DNA of 64,000 nucleotides, from assembly GCF_009903625.1 (NCBI RefSeq), contig NZ_CP047569.1, positions 3,900,001-3,964,000 on the forward strand, written 5' to 3'. Below the pieces are notes generated by a model that was not told the origin of the DNA, did not search any database, and worked only from the letters and a program-made list of their open reading frames with translations. Position 1 is the stretch's first letter. Every line of letters starts with the position of its first letter. This document shows positions 57,701 to 64,000 of the stretch, piece after piece. This DNA comes from Microbulbifer sp. ALW1. Lineage in GTDB: Bacteria > Pseudomonadota > Gammaproteobacteria > Pseudomonadales > Cellvibrionaceae. The translations under genes were made by a program, and so were the position numbers.

Positions 57701-58256
57701 CCACATTGCGCTCGCGGCCCTCCAGGTGTCGGGTACCGAACAAAATGGCGAACAGTCCCATCAACAGAGCGGTGGCCAGCGCGGTATCGAGATCGACCAA
57801 GCTGTCGCCATCCGCGCTGCCGCCAATGACGTCCCACCCCATGGTCACGGCCCGCAACTGCAGCGCGATGTACGGCAGGCTGCCAACAATGGCCAGTAGC
57901 GTCACCAGCGCGGAGAGCCCACGGCTTTTGCCATAACGGGAGCCGATAAAATCGGCGATGGAGGTGACCTTCTGGCGCTCACCCACCTGCACCAATTTCT
58001 GCAGGAAACCACCGGCAAACAGGAACAGCAAGATGGGTCCCAGGTAGATCGGCAGGTAGCTCCAGGTGTTACTCACCGATTGCCCCACCGCGCCGAAGAA
58101 GGTCCAGGAGCTGCAGTACACCGCCAGGGTGAGGCCGTAAATGATGGGGCGGAAATGTTGCATCCACTGCGTGTGCCGGCCTGCGCGCCAGGCGACCACA
58201 AACAGCAGCACCACATACAGCAGGGCAAAAAGCAGCAACAGGGGTTTGCCGATCAT
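54723..58256 (-). CDS. crbS: SSSF-type hybrid sensor histidine kinase, CrbS-like
   Basis: About 1177 residues from ATG 58256, which has GAGGA five bases upstream. An N-terminal sodium:solute-symporter-like region covers about the first 500 residues (13 helices), followed by a linker, a PAS domain (about 640-760), a coiled coil, the histidine kinase (HTSHDLLQPINAARLF with the phospho-His near 812, and ATPase motifs such as LGLAIARRSADLLGH) and a C-terminal receiver with Asp near 1100 (VIVDYHLD). CrbS-type kinases couple acetate sensing to CrbR. The H-box reads HDLLQPI in place of the usual HELRTP, as in the known QP subgroup. Confidence 0.88.
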   Translation of the reverse strand: MIGKPLLLLFALLYVVLLFVVAWRAGRHTQWMQHFRPIIYGLTLAVYCSSWTFFGAVGQSVSNTWSYLPIYLGPILLFLFAGGFLQKLVQVGERQKVTSIADFIGSRYGKSRGLSALVTLLAIVGSLPYIALQLRAVTMGWDVIGGSADGDSLVDLDTALATALLMGLFAILFGTRHLEGRERNVGVVAAIALESLVKLFAFAAVAVLALWLLITGGSGLPEVQWQPRLQWLAPDINFVTQTLLAMAAIICLPRQFHMAVVEYRSPEDLHTARWLLPAYLVLFSVLILPISLAGQPLVAAGLSAPDSLVLTLPLQGGHNTLTMLAYIGGFSAATGMVIVAVLTLAVMVSNELVAPVWLYLSRFTRLTAVSLGNHLRLIRRLSILLLMLMSWGVHNAISGTEALASIGLLSFAAAAQLAPALIAALYWPGAHRRGVWAGLIAGYGLWLFCLVVPAVYPEAELLQRGLFGIESMRPQQLFGVGGLDPLSHGVFWSLLGNIVLLVGVSLWCRQDDNDRRQAQAFVTPEQGGEPAPDLVPTGIRMGQVRSLLQPFVGPARLEEIWNDFELRSQQRLLPDDAASRFVIADAERILAGIVGSAAANQVMGLLYSNRPLKLEDIARLVDSTSQRLRFSQELLQTTVETISQGISVVDAELRLVAWNRQYLELFDYPERLLYIGCPVESLYRHNAERGLYGDREDPEALEGHIERRLDLLRHGSAHRFERRLPSGAIVEVRGTPMPGGGFVTTFTDISEYRAAVDALEETRRSLEDRVQQRTAELSDSNRALQQENRRRAEAEVKIRELHAAKTRFLAHTSHDLLQPINAARLFIASLQNKAAAGSWREMGDDIHYIDSALTSAEQLIGALREISRLDAGNLTPKRDHFPLRQLLDGLNAEFSALASERGLALRYVPTDAWVISDRHLLRRILQNFLSNALHYTSRGRVLLGVRRRTDRNGQPQLEIQVWDTGPGIADSAKEEIFDEFVRLGSSERSADKGLGLGLAIARRSADLLGHQLGLASIPGRGSMFSIRVPLGEARETPAEAASVAEVANVSAVPVLCIDNERQILRGMESLLSGWGCRVVTAVSLEEALARWQLRSPPALVIVDYHLDRDATGIDALEALCTHWQSDLPGIVVSADTSEEIRSAATEHGWFYLPKPVKPAVLRNLVRRLARTAKSNIS

Positions 58257-58341
58257 GAATTCCTCGCGCACCGGATCCGATGACCCTGTATAACCGATGG
58301 CGACAGCCGGGGGCAATTGGATAAACGTCGAAAGCGCCTCG

Positions 58342-58376
58342 CAAAAAAAATGCGGCGGGTCTCCCCACCGCATTTT
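58342..58376 (-). terminator. Rho-independent terminator of the catalase gene
   Basis: On the minus strand AATGCGGTGGGG pairs imperfectly with the CCCGCCGCATT arm around AGA, followed by a run of eight T. It lies 56 bases beyond the catalase stop and before the kinase start on the same strand. Confidence 0.75.
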
Positions 58377-58431
58377 CCTGCGTCAGTTTTTTACTGGCTG
58401 TTCCTAATTATTGGCTATTCCGAATCATTGG

Positions 58432-59895
58432 CTACGTTGATGTAGACAGTGCGGACTTCACCATCTCCGCGTAGAGCGGGTCGGCCTTGTTGAACTGCGC
58501 CAACATACGCGCCTGGATAGAAGCGTTGGCCTGGCGCAGACCGCCGGCAATATTGTCCACCAGCTGCTGTTTCTGGTCATCGCTCATCAGGCGGAACAAG
58601 TCCCCGGCCTGGGTGTGGTAGTCCTCCCCGTCCTGACTGTAGGGCTTGATCCAGGCATCCCGCTCCAGTGGCATCGGCGGCTCGGCCACCTCCGGTACCG
58701 GTGCAGGCGCACCCTGATCGATACGATCGTTGGGGTAGAAATTTACACTGCTGTCCTGATTCGATGCCGCGCCACCCAGCGGACACATACCGGCAAAAGC
58801 ACCGTCGCGCTGGTAATGGTGCACCGGACAGCGCGGGGCATTAACCGGGATAGTGTTCACGTTGGCACCCACCCGGTAGCGGTGAGCATCCTGATAGGCA
58901 AACAGCCGCGCTTGCAACATCTTGTCCGGCGAGGCACCGATACCCGGCACCAGATTGCTGGGCGCAAAGGCGGCCTGCTCGGTCTCGGCAAAATAGTTCT
59001 CCACATTGCGGCTCAGCTCGAGCATGCCGATGTCGATGAGCGGCGCCTCGCTGTGTGGCCACACCTTGGTAAGATCAAACGGATTCACCGACAGTGTTTT
59101 CGCCTGTTTTTCAGAGAGAATCTGCAACTGGACTCGCCACCTGGGGTAGTCGCCCTGGTCGATGGATTCCACCAGATCCTGCTGTGCACCAAAAGCCGGA
59201 TAATTGGCTGCCTCTTCACTGCGCACATTCTTGATGCCCTGCTGAGTTTTCAGGTGCCACTTCACCCAGAAGCGTTCACCGCTTTTATTCCAGAAGCTGA
59301 GGGTATGTGAACCGAAACCGTGCATATGCCGGTAACTGAGCGGAATGCCGCGATCGGACATCAGGATAGTCATCTGATGCAGCGACTGAGGGTGATTCGC
59401 CCAGTACTCGAAGCTCGCGGCAGGGTCGGGAAGATTGGTGCGCGGATTCTTTTTCTGGGAATGAATAAAATCCGGGAATTTGGACGGGTCATTCAAAAAG
59501 AACACCGGGGTATTGTTCCCCACCAGATCGAAGTTGCCCTCTTTGGTGTAAAACTTCACCGCAAAGCCGCGGGGATCGCGGGCGTAATCACTGGAGTCCT
59601 GACCGCCGCCCACCGTAGAAAAACGCACGAATACCTCGGTATCGGTACCGGGTTTCTGCAGAAAATCGGCAATGGTCCAGTCGCTAAGGTCTTTGTTCAA
59701 ACGAAAGGTACCGTAGGCGCCGGTTCCACGGGCGTGAACCACTCTTTCGGGGATGCGCTCGCGGTTGAAGTGCGCCAGTTTTTCAAACATGCGGAAGTTA
59801 TCAAAGGTGAGCGAGCCGCGCTCACCGGCAGAAATGCTGTTGTTGTCGTCGGCAATGGGTGCGCCGGCGGAAGTCGTCAGCTTGTTGTGGCTCAT
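58432..59895 (-). CDS. Monofunctional heme catalase
   Basis: About 487 residues, the small-subunit catalase size. Features are RIPERVVHARGTGAYGTF (catalytic His54), VGNNTPVFFLNDPSKFPDF (Asn region), and the heme-Tyr motif RLFAYQDAHRYRVG. It breaks hydrogen peroxide into water and oxygen. ATG 59895 has AGAGG about ten bases upstream; the frame extends to 59916. No signal peptide is seen. The neighbour on the other strand is a DUF1540 protein. Confidence 0.95.
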   Translation of the reverse strand: MSHNKLTTSAGAPIADDNNSISAGERGSLTFDNFRMFEKLAHFNRERIPERVVHARGTGAYGTFRLNKDLSDWTIADFLQKPGTDTEVFVRFSTVGGGQDSSDYARDPRGFAVKFYTKEGNFDLVGNNTPVFFLNDPSKFPDFIHSQKKNPRTNLPDPAASFEYWANHPQSLHQMTILMSDRGIPLSYRHMHGFGSHTLSFWNKSGERFWVKWHLKTQQGIKNVRSEEAANYPAFGAQQDLVESIDQGDYPRWRVQLQILSEKQAKTLSVNPFDLTKVWPHSEAPLIDIGMLELSRNVENYFAETEQAAFAPSNLVPGIGASPDKMLQARLFAYQDAHRYRVGANVNTIPVNAPRCPVHHYQRDGAFAGMCPLGGAASNQDSSVNFYPNDRIDQGAPAPVPEVAEPPMPLERDAWIKPYSQDGEDYHTQAGDLFRLMSDDQKQQLVDNIAGGLRQANASIQARMLAQFNKADPLYAEMVKSALSTST

Positions 59896-60206
59896 GGCTC
59901 GGTTACCTCTTTCCATTTTCCATCAAGCTCCGCTGCAACACCCATCCGGCCTCGTGAGTCAGGGGGTGGCAAGCATTCACCGGTTGGATTCTTGTCCCTT
60001 GTGGAAAGTGGCGCTTGAGTCAGGTCAATTTAGACGGAAGTCCAACAAAATAAATTTGAATGGCATCTGGAATATTTTTCCGCCATCGATTTGACAGTGA
60101 GAGGTGCTCAACTAGGCTTATTGCGGGAGTTTGCTCCTCGTATTTACCGCAAGACCACTGCCGGCAAACCATGCGCCGCCAGACAATAATTGACGAGAAC
60201 CACGCC
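59896..60206. other. Divergent intergenic region, no gene seen
   Basis: These 311 bases lie between the catalase and DUF1540 genes. They should hold both promoters. I found no clear palindrome, hairpin or peptide gene; an OxyR-type site could be present but was not recognised. Confidence 0.5.
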
Positions 60207-60497
60207 ATGATCATCGCCACCGACATGCCCGAAGTTTCCAGCTGTGCCGCCACCAGCTGTGCCTACAACACCGATTCTGCCTGTCACGCCCGCGCCATCA
60301 CCATCGGCGATGGTGACCAGCCAGACTGCGATACCTACTTCAATAACAGCCATCACACCAAGCGCGAGCGCCACGCCGGCGTGGGTGCCTGCAAGGTCAC
60401 AGCCTGCAGTCACAATGAAGACTTCGAGTGCGGCGCGGATCAGATTGAACTCGGGTACAGCGGAAACACCGTGAATTGCCTGACCTACGCACACTGA
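60207..60497 (+). CDS. DUF1540 cysteine-rich protein with two repeats
   Basis: A 96-residue protein from ATG 60207; an upstream in-frame extension to 60060 looks non-coding. It contains two copies of the DUF1540 pattern: SCAATSCAYNTDSACHARAI followed by a late Cys, and ACKVTACSHNEDFECGADQI followed by NCLT. Four Cys per unit (CxxxxCxxNxxxxC ... C) suggest metal binding, perhaps zinc or iron. Divergence from catalase hints at a stress link. Function of the family is not known. Confidence 0.8.
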   Translation: MIIATDMPEVSSCAATSCAYNTDSACHARAITIGDGDQPDCDTYFNNSHHTKRERHAGVGACKVTACSHNEDFECGADQIELGYSGNTVNCLTYAH

Positions 60498-60513
60498 GCA
60501 AACTCACATTCAC

Positions 60514-60552
60514 AAAAAAAGGGAGGGAAGCCTTGGCTTCCCTCCCTTTTTA
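60514..60552. terminator. Bidirectional Rho-independent terminator
   Basis: GGGAGGGAAGCC (60521-60532) pairs exactly with GGCTTCCCTCCC (60535-60546), with an A run before and a T run after. It serves the convergent DUF1540 and transporter genes. Confidence 0.9.
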
Positions 60553-60580
60553 TCGAACGTCAGTTTTGCAGGATGCCCGG

Positions 60581-61846
60581 TCAGTCGGCGACCTTTGATC
60601 CCTTGAGCCCGTAGTAGGCAATGTAGGCATAGCACACCACTGGCACCAGGAAAGAGATCTGCAGACCCGCGCTATCGGCCACAACCCCCTGGATCAGCGG
60701 TACTATCGCTCCCCCGACGATGGCCAGACACAGAACACCGGAAGCCTGACCGGCCTGTTTGCCCAGCCCCTGCAGCGCAAGGCTGAAGATGGTGGGGAAC
60801 ATGATGGAGTTGAACAGCCCCACCAGCAGGATCGCCCACATAGCGGCTGCACCCGAACCCAGAATGGCGGCAAACACCAGCAAAATCGCGGCGACCGCGT
60901 TGAACGCCAACACCAGCCCCGGCGATACCTTTTGCATCACCGCCGCACCGATAAAGCGGCCGATCATCGCACCACCCCAGTAGTAAGCGATATAGTGTGC
61001 CGCTTTCGCCTCTTCCATTGCCGCAACGCTGTCGAGACCAAGGAAGTTCACAAGAAAGCTACCGATGGAAACTTCCGCGCCCACGTACACAAAAATACCC
61101 ACGGCACCCAGCACCAGATGACGGTGGGACCAGACAGAGCTCCCCTCTTCCGCCACGGCCTTGTCAGCCTGCATGTCAATCTGCGGCAGCTTGAGCCGAC
61201 TGAAAATCACGGCCAGAGCCGCCAGCACGCCAGCCAGCATCAAGTAAGGGACTTTCACCGCATCCGCTTCCGCATCCGCGCTTAGCGCATCCGCACCAAC
61301 GGTAGCAGCAGAGAGAATCAGTACGCCGCCAAAGAAGGGGGCAACGGTGGTGCCCAGGGAATTAAATGCCTGGGTCATGGTGAGGCGACTGGATGCGGTG
61401 GCCGGATCGCCGAGAGCGGTCACATACGGGTTGGCAGATACCTGCAGCAGGGTGATACCCGAGGCGAGCACAAACAGTGCGCCGAGGAATACAGGGTACG
61501 AGTGACTTTCGGCTGCCGGGTAAAACAGCAGGCAACCAAGTGCCGCTACCGCGAGACCGCCCACGATGCCCTTCTGGTAGCCGATACGCTTAACCAGCGC
61601 CCCGGCAGGCAGGGAAACTGTGGCATAGGCACCGAAGAAGCAGAACTGGATCAGCATTGCCTGGGTGTAACTGAGATTGAAGACTGCTTTCAGGTGGGGA
61701 ATCAGGATATCGTTGAGGCAGGTCAAAAAGCCCCACATAAAAAACAGCACCGTGAGTGCTGTCAGTGCGAAACGGAAATTGCCCCCCTCGCTGCTGGTGG
61801 ACGTCTCAATCGGAATATTGGTCACTGGCGCCTGGGTCCCGGCCAT
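60581..61846 (-). CDS. MFS sugar transporter, FucP/GluP-like
   Basis: A 421-residue transporter with 12 helices. The N-terminal [23 protein letters not shown] and [29 protein letters not shown] are hallmarks of the fucose/glucose-galactose:H+ symporter family, and [13 protein letters not shown] follows. It probably imports a hexose with protons. No sugar-catabolic genes or regulator are adjacent, so the sugar is unknown. A polar N-terminal leader of about 20 residues precedes the first helix. Confidence 0.9.
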   Translation of the reverse strand: MAGTQAPVTNIPIETSTSSEGGNFRFALTALTVLFFMWGFLTCLNDILIPHLKAVFNLSYTQAMLIQFCFFGAYATVSLPAGALVKRIGYQKGIVGGLAVAALGCLLFYPAAESHSYPVFLGALFVLASGITLLQVSANPYVTALGDPATASSRLTMTQAFNSLGTTVAPFFGGVLILSAATVGADALSADAEADAVKVPYLMLAGVLAALAVIFSRLKLPQIDMQADKAVAEEGSSVWSHRHLVLGAVGIFVYVGAEVSIGSFLVNFLGLDSVAAMEEAKAAHYIAYYWGGAMIGRFIGAAVMQKVSPGLVLAFNAVAAILLVFAAILGSGAAAMWAILLVGLFNSIMFPTIFSLALQGLGKQAGQASGVLCLAIVGGAIVPLIQGVVADSAGLQISFLVPVVCYAYIAYYGLKGSKVAD

Positions 61847-62294
61847 AGTTCACCTCTTATGATAGTTATTGTGCCTGTTTCATCATCGTATGAATGGCTG
61901 GTCGAAATGGAGTAACGATCTAGAGGAGACAGGGGACACGATCGCCGTGTGCGTAGTTTCTACCGGCTTCCCCCCGGTCTCTCCATAGGATTGAGACGTA
62001 CCAGACCAGGCCATCCAATCCCCGCCGTATACAAATTTGGCGGAGACATAAAGAACATCACGGCAGACTATCACGGTGAATCTGCACCGGTTGGTGCCAC
62101 TTTGCGCTGTCGCGTCCCACTTTCACGGCTAGTGAGAAGTGGGAGCAAAGTTGATATTGAGTGGACTTTTAACGGCTCCTCAGCTCATACATTGCCACCG
62201 CAGGAGCCGGAACCACCTCTTCTGCGAGCAAGTCAACCGCAACATTTTCGATGACCATACACTCGCCCACTGCACTGGTGGTAACAATCGGCGC
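61847..62294. other. 448-base region without a recognisable gene
   Basis: The region between the transporter promoter and the lipA stop codon has only short open frames (up to 101 codons at 61949-62254) without a ribosome site or family signs. An imperfect inverted repeat CCCACTT...AAGTGGG spans 62116-62143. It might hold a small RNA or a gene relic; neither can be shown. Confidence 0.45.
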
Positions 62295-63359
62295 TTACTT
62301 TACCTCTTCCCCATGGGCCTGCTTATCCGCGTGATAGGACGAGCGTACCATCGGGCCACAGGCCGCATGCTTGAAGCCGATCTGCTCGGCGTAAACCCGG
62401 TACTCTTCAAACTCATCCGGGTGCACATAACGCTGCACCGGCAGGTGCTCCTTGCTCGGCTGCAGGTACTGGCCGATGGTGAGCATGTCGATATCGTGTT
62501 CGCGCATGTCGTCCAGTACTTCGAAAATCTCTTCCTTGGTCTCACCAAGGCCCACCATCAGGCCGGACTTGGTGAGTACGTCGGGGCGGCGCTTTTTGTA
62601 TTCCTGCAGCAGTTTCAGGGACCACTTGTAGTTGGCACCGGGGCGGGACTCGCGGTACAGGCGCGGCACGGTTTCCAGGTTGTGGTTGAACACGTCCGGG
62701 GCATCCGCTTCAAGAATGTCCAGCGCGATGTCCATACGACCGCGGAAGTCCGGGGTCAGGATTTCCACCTGCAGGTTCGGCGACAGTGCGCGGGACTGCT
62801 TGATGCAGTCGGCAAAGTGCTGGGCACCGCCGTCGCGCAGGTCGTCCCGGTCCACCGAAGTGATTACTACATAGCGCAGGCTCATGGCCGCAATGGCTTC
62901 CGCCAGCTGCTGCGGTTCGTTCGGATCCAGCGGGTTTGGCTTGCCGTGGCCCACATCGCAGAAGGGACAGCGACGGGTACAGATCTCGCCCATGATCATG
63001 AAGGTGGCGGTACCGCCACTGAAACACTCACCCAGGTTGGGACAGCTGGCTTCTTCACACACGGTGGCAAGTTTCTGCGAGCGCAGAATGCTCTTAATGC
63101 GCTCAACTTCTTTGGACGCTTTGACTGAAGGCACCTTTACCCGAATCCATTCGGGTTTGCGCAGGGTCTGGTCACTGGCGATTACCTTCACCGGGATGCG
63201 CTCTACCTTGTCGCCGTCGCGCAGTTTTTCGCCCTGCTGCAGGCGGCGGGTGCGTTTTACCGGGCTGATTTCCGGTACAGCGGCTTCCGGCACGGCAGTT
63301 TCGGGAACTGCAGAGGTAGCGATGATTTCCGGCTTGTCGGTATCAAAACGTTCAGACAT
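62295..63359 (-). CDS. lipA: Lipoyl synthase
   Basis: A 354-residue radical-SAM enzyme that inserts two sulfurs into protein-bound octanoyl groups. The auxiliary cluster motif is [12 protein letters not shown]; the radical-SAM motif is [10 protein letters not shown]. Later family segments are [31 protein letters not shown] and [10 protein letters not shown]. The first about 50 residues form a variable Ala/Val/Pro leader ([15 protein letters not shown] repeats). It overlaps lipB by eight bases, forming an operon for lipoate synthesis. Confidence 0.96.
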   Translation of the reverse strand: MSERFDTDKPEIIATSAVPETAVPEAAVPEISPVKRTRRLQQGEKLRDGDKVERIPVKVIASDQTLRKPEWIRVKVPSVKASKEVERIKSILRSQKLATVCEEASCPNLGECFSGGTATFMIMGEICTRRCPFCDVGHGKPNPLDPNEPQQLAEAIAAMSLRYVVITSVDRDDLRDGGAQHFADCIKQSRALSPNLQVEILTPDFRGRMDIALDILEADAPDVFNHNLETVPRLYRESRPGANYKWSLKLLQEYKKRRPDVLTKSGLMVGLGETKEEIFEVLDDMREHDIDMLTIGQYLQPSKEHLPVQRYVHPDEFEEYRVYAEQIGFKHAACGPMVRSSYHADKQAHGEEVK

Positions 63360-64000
63360 TACTCATTCCTGATTCGGTATCGGGCTCAATCCCCGCCACC
63401 AAAAATAAATTCTCGTCCACCGGCTGCCAGTCGGCTGCCGGTAATTGCAGTCTGCGCTGCAATGCTGCTACAAAAATCTCAGCCACTTTTTGCCATTCCG
63501 GCGCAGGCTGGATCACTTCGGTCATCTGCACCATCTGCATGCCCGCATATCCACAGGGATTGATCCGTAGAAAGGGGCCCAGATCCATATCGATGTTGAT
63601 GGCGATACCGTGGAAGCTGCAGCCGCGGCGCACCCGCAGACCAATAGAGGCAATCTTGTTGCCGGCACGGGGACCATCAGTGAGGTAAACACCGGGCGCA
63701 TCCGCGCGCGGTGCGGCGGCAATCCCGAATTCCGCCAGCATATCGACGGTGGCCTCTTCCAGCGCGGTTACCAGGTCCCGTACTCCGACCTTGCGGCGGC
63801 GCAGGTCCAGCAGCGGGTAAACCACCAGCTGGCCGGGGCCGTGGTAGGTCACCTGACCACCGCGATCCACCTGAACTACCGGGATATCGCCGGTATTCAG
63901 CAGGTGCTCGGCCTTGCCGGCCTGGCCCTGGGTAAATACGGGGGGGTGTTCAACGCACCAGATCTGATCCACGGCGTCGCTGCCGCGGGTATCGGTATAG
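63352..64000 (-). CDS. lipB: Octanoyltransferase, N-terminus beyond the window
   Basis: The enzyme moves octanoate from acyl carrier protein to lipoyl domains. The visible part starts in frame at the right edge and includes [36 protein letters not shown], the catalytic-Lys region [22 protein letters not shown] and the active Cys in INPCGYAG. The frame is open to the edge through a TDTRG segment seen in LipB N-termini, so GTG 63972 is probably not the start. The 3' end overlaps lipA, giving translational coupling. Confidence 0.95.
   Translation of the reverse strand, partial: YTDTRGSDAVDQIWCVEHPPVFTQGQAGKAEHLLNTGDIPVVQVDRGGQVTYHGPGQLVVYPLLDLRRRKVGVRDLVTALEEATVDMLAEFGIAAAPRADAPGVYLTDGPRAGNKIASIGLRVRRGCSFHGIAINIDMDLGPFLRINPCGYAGMQMVQMTEVIQPAPEWQKVAEIFVAALQRRLQLPAADWQPVDENLFLVAGIEPDTESGMSNV

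Noticed and set aside
61949..62254. 101-codon frame in the gap beside lipA
   Set aside because: No ribosome site, no family resemblance and odd composition; not enough to call a gene.

Overview
The window looks like chromosomal DNA of a marine gammaproteobacterium. Gene content (two TonB-dependent receptors, a CrbS/CrbR acetate system, selD-selU, lipA-lipB, DUF1540, a GDSL autotransporter) would suit the Cellvibrionales, perhaps Microbulbifer. This assignment is inferred from gene content and was not tested by a search. No rRNA, tRNA, CRISPR array, insertion sequence or prophage was seen. The genes are dense and mostly form short operons.

Layout. (1) 1-2300: the 3' end of an AidB-like acyl-CoA dehydrogenase, then a BlaI/MecI-type repressor with a perfect inverted-repeat operator, then a BlaR1-like M56 metallopeptidase fused to an M23 endopeptidase and broken by a one-base frameshift. 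(2) 2328-12055: a phosphonate locus. It holds a large TonB receptor, a DUF5690 transporter, an FAD oxidoreductase, a PhnZ-like HD protein, PhnX, a GntR/UTRA regulator and an exported phosphodiesterase with four hemopexin-like repeats. Near-identical TGGTCTAGACCA palindromes lie before the receptor, the transporter operon and the phosphodiesterase, which suggests one regulon. (3) 12172-18096: an iron-siderophore locus (PepSY protein, two small membrane proteins, siderophore receptor with a Fur box, PchR-like AraC regulator). (4) 18061-26965: SDR, Orn/Lys/Arg decarboxylase, NUDIX, phospholipase A, NfeD plus SPFH protein, GNAT and carbonic anhydrase. (5) 27229-33542: a double-rubredoxin/reductase fusion (frameshifted near its end), flavin reductase, glycerophosphodiesterase, exported peroxiredoxin and selD-selU. 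(6) 33564-42685: a Baeyer-Villiger-type monooxygenase with an overlapping hydrolase and a divergent AraC regulator, then aminotransferase, amidase, a BNR-like protein, an Ldh-family dehydrogenase and ArfB. (7) 42829-48036: BCCT transporter, GDSL autotransporter and GNAT. (8) 48110-58256: acetate uptake and activation (ActP-DUF4212, DcaP porin, Acs) with the response regulator and hybrid kinase expected to control it. (9) 58432-64000: catalase with divergent DUF1540 protein, a FucP/GluP-type sugar transporter, LipA and a LipB cut by the window edge.

The most interesting system is the phosphonate locus. Its members could form a nutrient-capture unit: an exported phosphodiesterase frees a phosphonate from a larger ester, the TonB receptor and DUF5690 protein import it, an FAD oxidase makes phosphonoacetaldehyde and PhnX releases phosphate. 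There is no phnW transaminase and no phnY dioxygenase in the window. Two genes carry single-base frameshifts in or beside short homopolymers, so sequencing error is a real alternative to gene decay.
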